A DNA stretch of 51,888 bases, from positions 126,013-177,900 of the forward strand of contig JABMDK010000008.1 of NCBI GenBank assembly GCA_015903995.1, read 5' to 3'. Shown here piece after piece: positions 15,684 to 23,791 of the stretch. This DNA comes from Nitrospira sp. (GTDB lineage: Bacteria > Nitrospirota > Nitrospiria > Nitrospirales > Nitrospiraceae). Under the pieces are notes generated by a model. It searched no databases, had not been told where the DNA came from, and saw only the letters and a program-made list of their open reading frames with translations. Each line of letters starts with the position of its first letter. The first letter of the stretch is position 1. A program made the position numbers and the translations under genes.

Positions 15684-16804
15684 CCCTAATCTCCGGCTAA
15701 GTCGGGCTCAGCGCCAAGATTTTTCTTCGTGCAAAGGCCACGAGGGCCTGCTGGGCGGCAACCGTAAGCCGTAACAGCATCCGACGTGCATGCTGCACGA
15801 CCTTTCCGACCGTGTTGAACACCAGAAACCGGAGCCGCTTCGGCCGAGCGTCCGACAAATCTCCGGGTAAGGCCACGCGCTTCAGCGCGCGGAGCAAATT
15901 GTAGGTCAGGACGTTGAGGCGGAACCAGGCGGCGTTGGCGCCGAACTTCCCACTGGGCAGGGCCTCGGCGGCCAATTCATTCTTCAGCACATGCTGGGCA
16001 TGCTCGACGGTGCCCGCTTTCTCCCGATGCCAGCGAATGAGTGTCAGGCCATCCCCCTCTCGGTTCGTCACGATCGCGAACTGTTTCACCGTGCTGCCAT
16101 CCGCAAACAGCTCGCCTTGGCGGCGACGAATCCGTACGGCGAGATAGCGGCGGCCCCAGGGCCGATCCTTTCGATGATCGCCGTCGTCCGGCACATACGG
16201 GACCTCAGCCCACTCGCGGATCGCGTCGGGTTCGGCGCGCTCCAGCTGCCAGGCGTGCTCCGGTAGCTGCGTGATGGCCGCGTACAACTGTGGACTCATA
16301 TCGGCACTGATGGCATACCCGACCTCTCGTTCCGGCGCCTCACACCATGCCAGCACATCCTGTTCATACAGGGCGCCGTCGCCCCGCACGAAGATCTGCG
16401 TGAGCCCGGGCGGCAAGCGCGCGACGGCGCGCTCCAGGACACGCTCATTGCCACAGCCCGCCGGGACGTTGCCGTCAACTGGGCCGGCGTCAACCCCCGC
16501 TGCCGCCGTTTGATCCGAACCTGCTCATTGACGATCTGCGCCGCCCCCACGCGGCGAAACAACTCGATCACCAGCGGCACGCCCGCATGCGCGGTGATGA
16601 GGGTCGGATCAATCTGGTCATCGATGTCGAACGGCAGTCGGACGTTCGCACACGGCGTCTCAGGCATCAGGCTCCTCCTTTGATTGATCAGTCACCCATT
16701 GGGTGATTCATCACGCAATGCGGATGCCATCCGGAGGGCCGCCCCTCAGGCGGTCAGACACCATCGTGGGCGCTTCCGCTCCCATCCTTAGCCGGAGAAT
16801 AGGG
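15684..16804 (-). mobile_element. Internally deleted IS1380-like insertion sequence
   Basis: The terminal inverted repeats are CCCTAATCTCCGGCTAAG (15684-15701) and, read on the other strand, CCCTATTCTCCGGCTAAG (16804-16787), 17 of 18 matching. Directly outside both ends is the same 5-bp sequence TCCAA (15679-15683 and 16805-16809), a target-site duplication. The element is 1121 bp. IS1380-family members are usually about 1.65 kb, so roughly 0.5 kb is missing, and the loss maps inside the transposase. The element cannot move by itself but could be mobilised in trans. It lies between ruvB and the promoter of the aromatic operon without touching either. Confidence 0.85.
15697..16667 (-). pseudogene. 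IS1380-type transposase, internal deletion and frameshift
   Basis: Translation starts at 16667 behind AAAGGAGGAG and reads an N-terminal IS1380 domain for about 58 codons (to GLTPAQL). A deletion then joins, in another frame, the sequence DGNVPAGCGNERVL, which continues through VRGDGALYEQDVLAWCE, GTVEHAQHVLKNELA, NAAWFRLNVLTYNLLRALK and KVVQHARRMLLRL. These are the second acidic residue and the glutamate regions of the DDE transposase. The first catalytic aspartate region, about 130-150 residues, is gone. The protein is therefore inactive. Confidence 0.85.
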
Positions 16805-16818
16805 TCCAAGCGCTATCC

Positions 16819-16848
16819 TTGCAATAGATTCAATCGTTCCTGTAGAAT
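16819..16848 (+). promoter_or_regulatory. Predicted promoter of the pheA operon
   Basis: TTGCAA (16819-16824) and TAGAAT (16843-16848) are 18 bp apart, giving a start near 16855 and a leader of about 75 nt. The leader holds a stem TTCCTCTTCCCC/GGGGATGAGGAA (16867-16893, one mismatch). The promoter lies wholly outside the adjacent IS, so it is native. Confidence 0.45.
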
Positions 16849-16930
16849 TCTCCACTTGTCTCTATGTTCCTCTTCCCCGATGGGGATGAGGAAGCCCTCC
16901 TGCAATCAGGTGTCCGAGGCGAGACGCAGT

Positions 16931-18007
16931 ATGTCCAAAGATATGTCGGAATATCGTAAGGAAATCGATAGGATCGATGACGAAATTATTCGACTGCTCA
17001 ATGAGCGTTCGAAGAGCGTCATCGAAATCGGACGAATCAAGAAAGAAAAGAATGCGGATGCCAACCTCCATACCGCGGGTCGGGAGGCTGAGATCATCGA
17101 GCGACTCACGAAACTCAATACCGGACCGTTCCCCAGTGAGGCCATTCGATCGGTCTATCGAGAAATCATGTCGGCGTCCTTGTCGCTTGAGGCTCCCCAG
17201 AAGGTCGCGTACCTAGGGCCACGAGCGACCTTTACGCACATGGCCTGCATGCAGAAATTCGGCTCGTCCGTCCAGTATGTACCTGTTCACAGTATTAAAG
17301 AGGTATTCAGCGAAGTCGAGCGAGGCCGAGCCAATTTCGGGGTGGTGCCGATTGAAAACACCACGGAGGGTGTCGTGAATCACACCCTCGACATGTTTAT
17401 CGATTCCAACTTGCTGATCTATGGAGAGATTCTTCAGGAAGTCTCACACCATCTGCTGTCTAAATCGGGGCGTATCGAAGACGTGCAGAAAATCTATTCG
17501 CATCCTCATGCCCTTGCGCAATGCCGGAACTGGCTTGAGACCAATCTCCCGCAAGTCCCCGCGGTCGAGGTGGCCAGCACTGCTCGGGCTGCCGAACTCT
17601 GCATCGATGAACCGGCCTCGGCGGCCATTGCGTCGGAGTTGGCCGGCCAACTCTACGGACTCCACGTAATTAAGGCCCGCATCGAAGATAACCTGAACAA
17701 TTTCACCAGATTTCTGGTCTTGTCTCAGAAGCCGTCGGAGCGGACAGGGAAAGACAAAACGTCCTTGATGCTGTCGGTGAAGGATAAGGTGGGCGCCCTC
17801 TATGACCTGCTCCGTCCGTTCGCCTCGCACGGCATCAGCATGACGAAGATCGAATCCCGGCCGTCGCAGCGCAAGGCATGGGAGTACATTTTCTTCGTAG
17901 ATGTTGAGGGACATCGAAATGAGGAGCGCGTTCATCGGGCGATTGAAGAGGTGAAGGCCCGCTGCCTCTTTATGAAGATTCTAGGCTCCTACCCGGTTCA
18001 CAGCTGA
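16931..18007 (+). CDS. pheA: Bifunctional chorismate mutase / prephenate dehydratase
   Basis: The 358-residue protein carries an AroQ chorismate mutase domain (residues 1-90, EIDRIDDEIIRLLNERSKSV). Next is prephenate dehydratase (about 95-270), with the family blocks YLGPRATFTHMA, VPIENTTEGVV and the catalytic NNFTRFLVL. A C-terminal ACT domain (about 280-355, ESRPSQRKAWEYIFFVD) has the ESRP motif that binds phenylalanine for feedback inhibition. It converts chorismate to phenylpyruvate. The ATG at 16931 gives the usual start. It heads an aromatic amino acid operon; hisC begins 2 bp later. Confidence 0.95.
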   Translation: MSKDMSEYRKEIDRIDDEIIRLLNERSKSVIEIGRIKKEKNADANLHTAGREAEIIERLTKLNTGPFPSEAIRSVYREIMSASLSLEAPQKVAYLGPRATFTHMACMQKFGSSVQYVPVHSIKEVFSEVERGRANFGVVPIENTTEGVVNHTLDMFIDSNLLIYGEILQEVSHHLLSKSGRIEDVQKIYSHPHALAQCRNWLETNLPQVPAVEVASTARAAELCIDEPASAAIASELAGQLYGLHVIKARIEDNLNNFTRFLVLSQKPSERTGKDKTSLMLSVKDKVGALYDLLRPFASHGISMTKIESRPSQRKAWEYIFFVDVEGHRNEERVHRAIEEVKARCLFMKILGSYPVHS

Positions 18008-18009
18008 CC

Positions 18010-19090
18010 ATGGCACTGCATATCCATCCCGATATCCGATCGCTGAGCCCCTACGTTCCTGGTAAACCGATCGATGAGCTTCAGCGTGAGCTTGGGCTCA
18101 CGCGCGTGATCAAGCTGGCCTCCAACGAGAATCCGCTCGGCCCTTCACCGAAAGCGTTGGCCGCGCTGACCGGTGTGCAGGATCTGCTGCATCGCTATCC
18201 GGACGGGGGTGCCTATCGGCTTCGGCAGGCCCTTGCCGATCGTTGGAAAGTGGGGCGAGAGCAAGTCATTTTGGGCAATGGGTCTGACGAGATCCTCGGG
18301 CTGTTGGCCAGGACGTTTTTGACGCCCGGCGATGAAGCCATCATGGCCGATCACACGTTCGTGATCTATAGGATGGAAGTGACGGCCGTTCATGGCAAAC
18401 CGATCGTGGTGCCCCTTCTCAATCGGACGCATGACCTCGAGTCAATGGCACGTGCCGTCTCGCCGCGAACGCGATTGCTGTTCCTCTGCAATCCCAACAA
18501 TCCCACAGGGACGATGGTCTCGGCTGAGGCGGTCGATCGTCTCATGGCTACCGTGCCTTGTCATCGTGGTGTTCGACGAAGCCTATTTCGAGTATGTCCG
18601 CAATCCGCAATTCCCCGATGCGATGGCGTATGTGAAGCAGGGGCGGAACGCGATTGTTTTGCGGACCTTCTCCAAGATCTATGGACTGGCAGGGTTACGA
18701 ATCGGATACGGCATCAGCACACCCGAGGTGATCGACTTCTTGAACAGAGTTCGGCCTCCGTTCAATGCCAACAGTCTGGCCCAGCAGGCCGCGCTGGCTG
18801 CCTTGGGTGATGACGAACATGTGGCCAAGAGCCGGGCCGTCAACGAAGCCGGGATGGCGCAGATAGAGCAGGGGCTGCGCGCGCTCGGAATGACTCCGAT
18901 CCCGAGTGAAGCGAACTTTCTCTATTTTGATACGAAGCAGGATGGGCGACGGGTGTTCGATGCCCTGCTGCAGAAGGGGATTATTGTGCGGCATATCGAG
19001 GGAACGATGATTCGCGTCACCATCGGTCGACCTGACGAAAATGTTGCCTTCCTCCAGGCTCTCAAGAGCGTCCTGGACGGAGGCGGGTAA
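18010..19090 (+). pseudogene. hisC: Histidinol-phosphate/aromatic aminotransferase, split by a frameshift
   Basis: Two overlapping frames together give a full-length class I/II aminotransferase of about 360 residues. Frame one (from the ATG at 18010) covers LASNENPLGPSP, the GNGSDEIL segment and LCNPNNPTGT. It loses homology after MATVP near 18556. The next frame resumes with VIVVFDEAYFEYV, then TFSKIYGLAGLRIGYG (PLP lysine) and the C-terminal IRVTIG. A one-base gain or two-base loss at about 18553-18562 explains it. In this operon HisC probably transaminates phenylpyruvate, hydroxyphenylpyruvate or imidazole-acetol phosphate. A sequencing or assembly error is at least as likely as true inactivation, since both halves are otherwise well conserved. 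Confidence 0.85.
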
Positions 19091-19108
19091 GAATAGAGTG
19101 AGGGAATT

Positions 19109-20122
19109 ATGATCATCGTATTGAAACCGGAAGCTTCGGAGAGTGAAGTCGACCACATTATCGACCGATTGCGGGATCTGGGCTTGAAGTCGCAGATCTC
19201 CACGGGCCAGGAGCGCACGATCATCGGGGTGATCGGCGACGACCGCATTCTGCACAATCAGCCCTTGACGGCGCTCCCTGGCGTGGAAAGCGTTTTACCG
19301 ATCCTGGCACCCTGGAAACTGGTCAGCCGTGAGTTCAAGAAGGAAGCAACCATCATCGACGTCGGTGGGGTCAAGATCGGGGCCAAGAAGTTGGCCATCA
19401 TGGCGGGACCCTGTGCAGTCGAACGGCTGGAGCTGACGGTGGGGATCGCACATGAAGTGAAGGCTTCCGGGGCCGCGATTCTTCGTGGAGGGGCCTATAA
19501 GCCCAGAACCTCGCCCTATTCCTTTCAAGGGTTGGGCCGTGAAGGGCTCGACTACCTGGTTGAAGCCAGGAAACAAACAGGGTTACCGGTCGTCAGTGAG
19601 ATCTTGGACACGAGAGACATCGAGCTCTTCCTCGAGAAGGCGGACATCATTCAGATCGGTGCGCGGAACATGCAGAACTTTGAGCTCCTCAAGGAGGTCG
19701 GCGCGTATGACAAGCCGGTCCTTCTGAAGCGAGGTTTGTCGGCGACCATCAAAGAATTTCTTCTGTCGGCCGAGTACATCATGTCGCGCGGTAACCAGAA
19801 CGTGATGCTGTGCGAGCGGGGCATTCGCACGTTCGAAACGCAATATCGCAATACGCTCGACCTTGCGGCTATTCCCACATTGAAAGAGCTCTCGCATCTC
19901 CCGGTCATCGTCGACCCTAGCCATGCCACGGGGAAGTGGGATCTGGTGGCTCCGATGTCGAAAGCAGCGGTCGCCGCCGGCGCCGATGGTCTGCTTATCG
20001 AGGTCCATTCGAACCCCGAGTGTGCGCTCTGTGACGGTGAAGAGTCCATCAAGCCCTCGAAGTTCAAGGCCCTGATGGGTGACCTGAGGAATATTGCCAA
20101 GGCTGTGGGGCGAGAACTGTAG
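19109..20122 (+). CDS. aroF: 3-deoxy-7-phosphoheptulonate (DAHP) synthase, type I-beta
   Basis: The 337-residue enzyme condenses phosphoenolpyruvate and erythrose 4-phosphate, the first step of the shikimate pathway. An N-terminal ferredoxin-like regulatory domain (MIIVLKPEASESEVDHII, residues 1-70) precedes the barrel with MAGPCAVE, GGAYKPRTSPYSFQG, IGARNMQNF, LLKRG, LCERGIRTFE, VDPSHATG and EVHSNPECALCDGEES. This arrangement is the Thermotoga-type I-beta class rather than the larger E. coli I-alpha class. The metal-binding Cys, His, Glu and Asp are visible in these blocks. It lies between hisC and tyrA in the aromatic operon. Confidence 0.95.
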   Translation: MIIVLKPEASESEVDHIIDRLRDLGLKSQISTGQERTIIGVIGDDRILHNQPLTALPGVESVLPILAPWKLVSREFKKEATIIDVGGVKIGAKKLAIMAGPCAVERLELTVGIAHEVKASGAAILRGGAYKPRTSPYSFQGLGREGLDYLVEARKQTGLPVVSEILDTRDIELFLEKADIIQIGARNMQNFELLKEVGAYDKPVLLKRGLSATIKEFLLSAEYIMSRGNQNVMLCERGIRTFETQYRNTLDLAAIPTLKELSHLPVIVDPSHATGKWDLVAPMSKAAVAAGADGLLIEVHSNPECALCDGEESIKPSKFKALMGDLRNIAKAVGREL

Positions 20123-20129
20123 AGACGCG

Positions 20130-21023
20130 ATGTCCGTTCATTTTAAGCAGGTTGCCATCATCGGTGTGGGGCTGATCGGCGGATCACTCGGGATGATCCT
20201 CAGGCGGAAGGCTTTGGCGGATCATGTCGTCGGCGTCGGTCGTCGTATCGAGAACCTCAAGACGGCGGTTGCTATGGGTGCGATCGATCGATATGTGTCC
20301 GATCCTCAAGAGGGTGTGCGTGGATCGGATTTGGTGGTCCTTGCGACACCGGTCGATACCTATGAGCGACACCTTCATGAATGGGCCCATTGTCTTGCTC
20401 CCGGCGCGATCGTCAGTGATGTGGGCAGTGTGAAAGGGACCTTGGTCGAACGGTCGGAAGCGACGATGCCCGCAGGCGTGCACTTTGTGGGGGCCCATCC
20501 GATCGCGGGGAAAGAAAAAACGGGAGTCGCGGCCGGGTCCGATCAACTCTTCAAGGGCGCGCGCTGTATTGTGACACCGACGACACACACGGATCCGGCG
20601 GCACTTGATCGGGTGCGGCAGCTGTGGGAAGAGGCTGGTTCAATCGTCTTAACGATGGATCCGCATCTGCACGACCAAATCCTGGGCGCCGTCAGCCATC
20701 TGCCCCATGTGGCCGCTTTTGCGCTGATGAACGCCCTGGCCGAGCTGCGCGATCAGCAGGTTCCCTCCTTGGATCTTGCCGGCCACTCCGGAGGAGGCTT
20801 ACGGGATACGACCAGAATCGCCGCGAGTTCTCCGGAAATGTGGCGGGATATTTTCTTGTGGAATCGGGATAATGTCGTGTCCTATATCGATAGATATGTA
20901 CGGGCTCTGGAAGAATTGAAGCAACTGATCAAGGCTAAGGATGCCGCCGGAATCGAGAAGTTGCTTGAACGAGCCAAAGGCGAGCGTGACAAGTTGACGA
21001 GTTCTTCTCTGAGCCGCTCATGA
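20130..21023 (+). CDS. tyrA: Prephenate (arogenate) dehydrogenase
   Basis: The 297-residue protein begins with an NAD(P)-binding Rossmann motif IGVGLIGGSLGM (residues 10-21). Catalytic-domain blocks VGAHPIAGKEKTG, VSHLPHVAAFAL and SGGGLRDTTRIA follow, matching TyrA. It oxidatively decarboxylates prephenate (or arogenate) in tyrosine synthesis. No ACT or chorismate mutase domain is attached. The start ATG at 20130 is 7 bp after the DAHP synthase stop; a 12-codon longer version would overlap that gene. The stop overlaps aroA by four bases (ATGA), so the two genes are translationally coupled. Confidence 0.94.
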   Translation: MSVHFKQVAIIGVGLIGGSLGMILRRKALADHVVGVGRRIENLKTAVAMGAIDRYVSDPQEGVRGSDLVVLATPVDTYERHLHEWAHCLAPGAIVSDVGSVKGTLVERSEATMPAGVHFVGAHPIAGKEKTGVAAGSDQLFKGARCIVTPTTHTDPAALDRVRQLWEEAGSIVLTMDPHLHDQILGAVSHLPHVAAFALMNALAELRDQQVPSLDLAGHSGGGLRDTTRIAASSPEMWRDIFLWNRDNVVSYIDRYVRALEELKQLIKAKDAAGIEKLLERAKGERDKLTSSSLSRS

Positions 21024-22342
21024 CATCATTGACGATCACTCCGGGACGGCCGCTCCGAGGAACAACGACGGTTCCCGGCGACAAGTCCCTCACCCATCGG
21101 GCGATCATCCTCACCGCACTGGCAGAAGGGACGAGCACGATTGCGGGCTACTGCCAGGGAGAGGATTGTCTGAACACGATGAGGGCCTTTCAGGGACTGG
21201 GGATTCCTATTACCCAGACTCCGGCCGAATTAACCGTCTGCGGGAAGGGGTTTTGGGGGCTCTCTGAACCGACCGGCCCGATCGATTGCGGCAATTCCGG
21301 AACCGGCATCCGTCTGCTCACGGGCCTCCTGGCCGGGCAAGATTTTTTCACGATCCTCACGGGCGACGAATCGATCAGACGGCGTCCGATGGGGAGGGTC
21401 GTCAAGCCGCTGCGCGAGATGGGGGCGGTTATTGGAGGTCGCAAAGGAGGTGAGCTTGCACCTTTGGCGATTACAGGGGCAGGCCTTCACGCCATTGAGT
21501 ACGCCTCCCCCGTGGCCAGCGCACAGATCAAGTCGTCGCTCCTGCTCGCGGGCCTCTTTGCTCAAGGGACGACTCGGTATCGGGAACCACGTCTTTCGCG
21601 AGACCATACGGAGCGGATGTTTCAGTTTTTTGGCATCCCGCTCGCGAATGAAGACGGGACATTGGTCTTACAAGGGCGACCGTCGGTCGGGTGGCGAGGC
21701 GTTCATGTGACCGTTCCGGGTGATTTCTCGGCGGCTGCATTTTTCATTGTCGGCGCGACGATTGTTCAGGGGTCCGATATCACCATTTACAATGTCGGGA
21801 TGAATCCGACGAGAACCGGCCTCCTTGAGGTCATGAGAAAGATGGGAGCCGACATTCAAGTTCTGGGTCTGCGAGAAGCGGCCGGCGAACCAGTAGCGGA
21901 TCTCCGCGTGAAGTCCGCCGCACTGAAGGGCGTGGCGATCGGTCATGATCTTATTCCGAAGACGATCGACGAATTTCCTGTGCTGTGTGTGGCTGCCGCT
22001 GTCGCGAAGGGGGATACCGTGATTTCCGGAGCTGAGGAACTACGGGTCAAAGAGAGCGACCGGATTGCGACCATGAGCCATGAGTTGAAGGCTATGGGAG
22101 CGCTCATCGAAGAACGGCCTGATGGAATGATCATCCACGGATTAGGCCAAGGGGGAGAAAACGGCAGGCTGAACGCGGCGGGCAAGGCCCAGAGCCATGG
22201 AGACCATCGTGTGGCCATGTCTCTCGCCATCGGCGGGCTGACGGCGGAACAGAGTATGACGATTGCCGAGACGAGCTGCGTGGACACGTCATTCCCAAAT
22301 TTTGAGCAGACGCTCACCGATCTGTTGAGGCAACCTGGGTGA
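21020..22342 (+). CDS. aroA: 3-phosphoshikimate 1-carboxyvinyltransferase (EPSP synthase)
   Basis: The 440-residue protein catalyses the penultimate step to chorismate. Recognisable blocks are GDKSLTHRAIILTALAEG (about residues 20-37), DCGNSGTGIRLLTGLL, GDESIRRRPMGR, the S-A-Q-I-K-S-S-L-L-L-A-G stretch, ELRVKESDRI and DHRVAMSLAI. All substrate-binding segments look intact. The start overlaps the tyrA stop (ATGA). Confidence 0.97.
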   Translation: MTSLTITPGRPLRGTTTVPGDKSLTHRAIILTALAEGTSTIAGYCQGEDCLNTMRAFQGLGIPITQTPAELTVCGKGFWGLSEPTGPIDCGNSGTGIRLLTGLLAGQDFFTILTGDESIRRRPMGRVVKPLREMGAVIGGRKGGELAPLAITGAGLHAIEYASPVASAQIKSSLLLAGLFAQGTTRYREPRLSRDHTERMFQFFGIPLANEDGTLVLQGRPSVGWRGVHVTVPGDFSAAAFFIVGATIVQGSDITIYNVGMNPTRTGLLEVMRKMGADIQVLGLREAAGEPVADLRVKSAALKGVAIGHDLIPKTIDEFPVLCVAAAVAKGDTVISGAEELRVKESDRIATMSHELKAMGALIEERPDGMIIHGLGQGGENGRLNAAGKAQSHGDHRVAMSLAIGGLTAEQSMTIAETSCVDTSFPNFEQTLTDLLRQPG

Positions 22343-22386
22343 GTGTGGCGAGACGGGTTGTACGGTTTGAGACGTGCGAGGGCTGA

Positions 22387-23046
22387 GTGATTATCGCGAT
22401 TGATGGACCGGCAGGGGTGGGCAAGAGTACAGTAGCCAAACTATTGGCGGCACGTCTTGGCTATCTCTATCTCGACACAGGGGCGCTCTATCGAGCCGTC
22501 GCCTGGAAAGCCTTGCAGTCGGGGATCCGACCAACTGATCGTGAGCAAGTCACCACGCTCTTGCCGACGACGTCGATTCACATGCAGTTTCAACACGGCG
22601 CGATGCAAGTTTTGGTCGATGGTCTCGATGTCACAGGGGACCTTCGTACGCCGGAAGTCACGACGGCTGCTTCCATCGTATCTGCCTTTCCAGCCGTCCG
22701 TGAATGGCTGTTACCGATCCAGCGTCAGATCGGCCAACGGGGATCAGTGGTTGCGGAAGGACGTGACATCGGCACCAAGGTGTTTCCTTCTGCACCGTTC
22801 AAGTTTTTCTTAGATGCTGATGCGACGGTACGAGTTGCGCGACGGCACCGTGAACTGGTTGCCGCGGGTCGTGGGGTGACGGCTGAAACGACGTCCCGGG
22901 ATCTGTCGGACCGAGACCAGCGGGATCGAACCCGTTCGGTCGATCCCTTGGTTCCGGCGGGTGACGCACGATTCATCGATACGTCTGCGCTCAGCCCCGA
23001 TCAAGTGGTGGCACAGATGATCGCGGCTGTGTCGACCGGGTCGTGA
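22387..23046 (+). CDS. cmk: Cytidylate kinase
   Basis: The 219-residue kinase transfers phosphate from ATP to CMP or dCMP. The P-loop GPAGVGKST begins at residue 7. The CMP-binding region has YLDTGALYRAVAWKAL and VAEGRDIGTKVFP, and the lid has RRHRELVAAGRG and RDQRDRTRSVDPL. The start is GTG at 22387, with GAGGG upstream. It often lies between aroA and rpsA in bacteria, as here. The stop overlaps the plsC start (GTGA). Confidence 0.95.
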   Translation: MIIAIDGPAGVGKSTVAKLLAARLGYLYLDTGALYRAVAWKALQSGIRPTDREQVTTLLPTTSIHMQFQHGAMQVLVDGLDVTGDLRTPEVTTAASIVSAFPAVREWLLPIQRQIGQRGSVVAEGRDIGTKVFPSAPFKFFLDADATVRVARRHRELVAAGRGVTAETTSRDLSDRDQRDRTRSVDPLVPAGDARFIDTSALSPDQVVAQMIAAVSTGS

Positions 23047-23735
23047 GCGGGGTCGTCTACGGATTCTTGTGGGTGCTGGCGCGCGTCGTCGGCCGGATGT
23101 GCTTTCGATATCGTGTCGAAGGTCAGGTTCCTCAGACGGGCGGGGTGCTGATTGCCGCAAACCACGCCAGCTATCTCGATATTCCGCTACTCGGCTGCGG
23201 GATGCGTCGGAGGGCCTGGTACTTGGGACGGAACGACTTGTTTCCGATCCCGGTATTGAACGGTCTGTTGCAGGCGTTGGGTTGGATACCGGTGAGGTTG
23301 GGACGCCTCGACCGAGAGGCCTTCGGGAAAGCCATCAACCTGATTCGAGCAGGTCACGCGGTGGTCATTTTCCCGGAAGGTGCGCGCAGTCAGGACGGAC
23401 ACCTTCGCCCTCCGAAGGCGGGCATTGGCGTGATTGTGTCGCAGACAGGCTGCCCGGTCGTTCCGGCCTATTTGAAGGGGACCTTCGAGGTGCTCCCCAG
23501 GGGAGCTCGCTGGCCCAGAATGCGTCAGGTCACGGTACGATTCGGAGATCCCATTCGGTTCGAAACGGGGAATTCAAAAGAGAGAGCAGAAACAAAACAG
23601 TTCTATCAACAGGTCAGCCGTACGGTGATCGAGCATATTGCAGCCTTGGGTCAAGTTCCCGTTCCAAAGGGAAAGGATAATCTGGCTCAGGACACACCGA
23701 ACAGGCCGACCGCCGGGGCTCACAAGGCTGAGTGA
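23043..23735 (+). CDS. plsC: 1-acyl-sn-glycerol-3-phosphate acyltransferase
   Basis: The 230-residue protein has the acyltransferase motifs I to IV in order: NHASYLDIP (about residues 39-47, catalytic H-x4-D), GWIPVRL, FPEGARS and VPAYLKG. PlsC makes phosphatidic acid at the inner face of the cytoplasmic membrane. A hydrophobic N-terminal helix (VVYGFLWVLARVVG) probably anchors it. Translation starts at GTG 23043, overlapping the cmk stop. The extended hydrophilic C terminus is poorly conserved. Confidence 0.92.
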   Translation: MSGVVYGFLWVLARVVGRMCFRYRVEGQVPQTGGVLIAANHASYLDIPLLGCGMRRRAWYLGRNDLFPIPVLNGLLQALGWIPVRLGRLDREAFGKAINLIRAGHAVVIFPEGARSQDGHLRPPKAGIGVIVSQTGCPVVPAYLKGTFEVLPRGARWPRMRQVTVRFGDPIRFETGNSKERAETKQFYQQVSRTVIEHIAALGQVPVPKGKDNLAQDTPNRPTAGAHKAE

Positions 23736-23791
23736 GTCCGGCGACTTCACCATCAGCACCCGACGAAAGTCGGAAGAGGTAGGACGTTCAT

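Noticed and set aside
16691..16705. Palindrome TCACCCA-T-TGGGTGA inside the IS
   Set aside because: It lies upstream of the transposase start and is most simply part of the IS, not a host operator.
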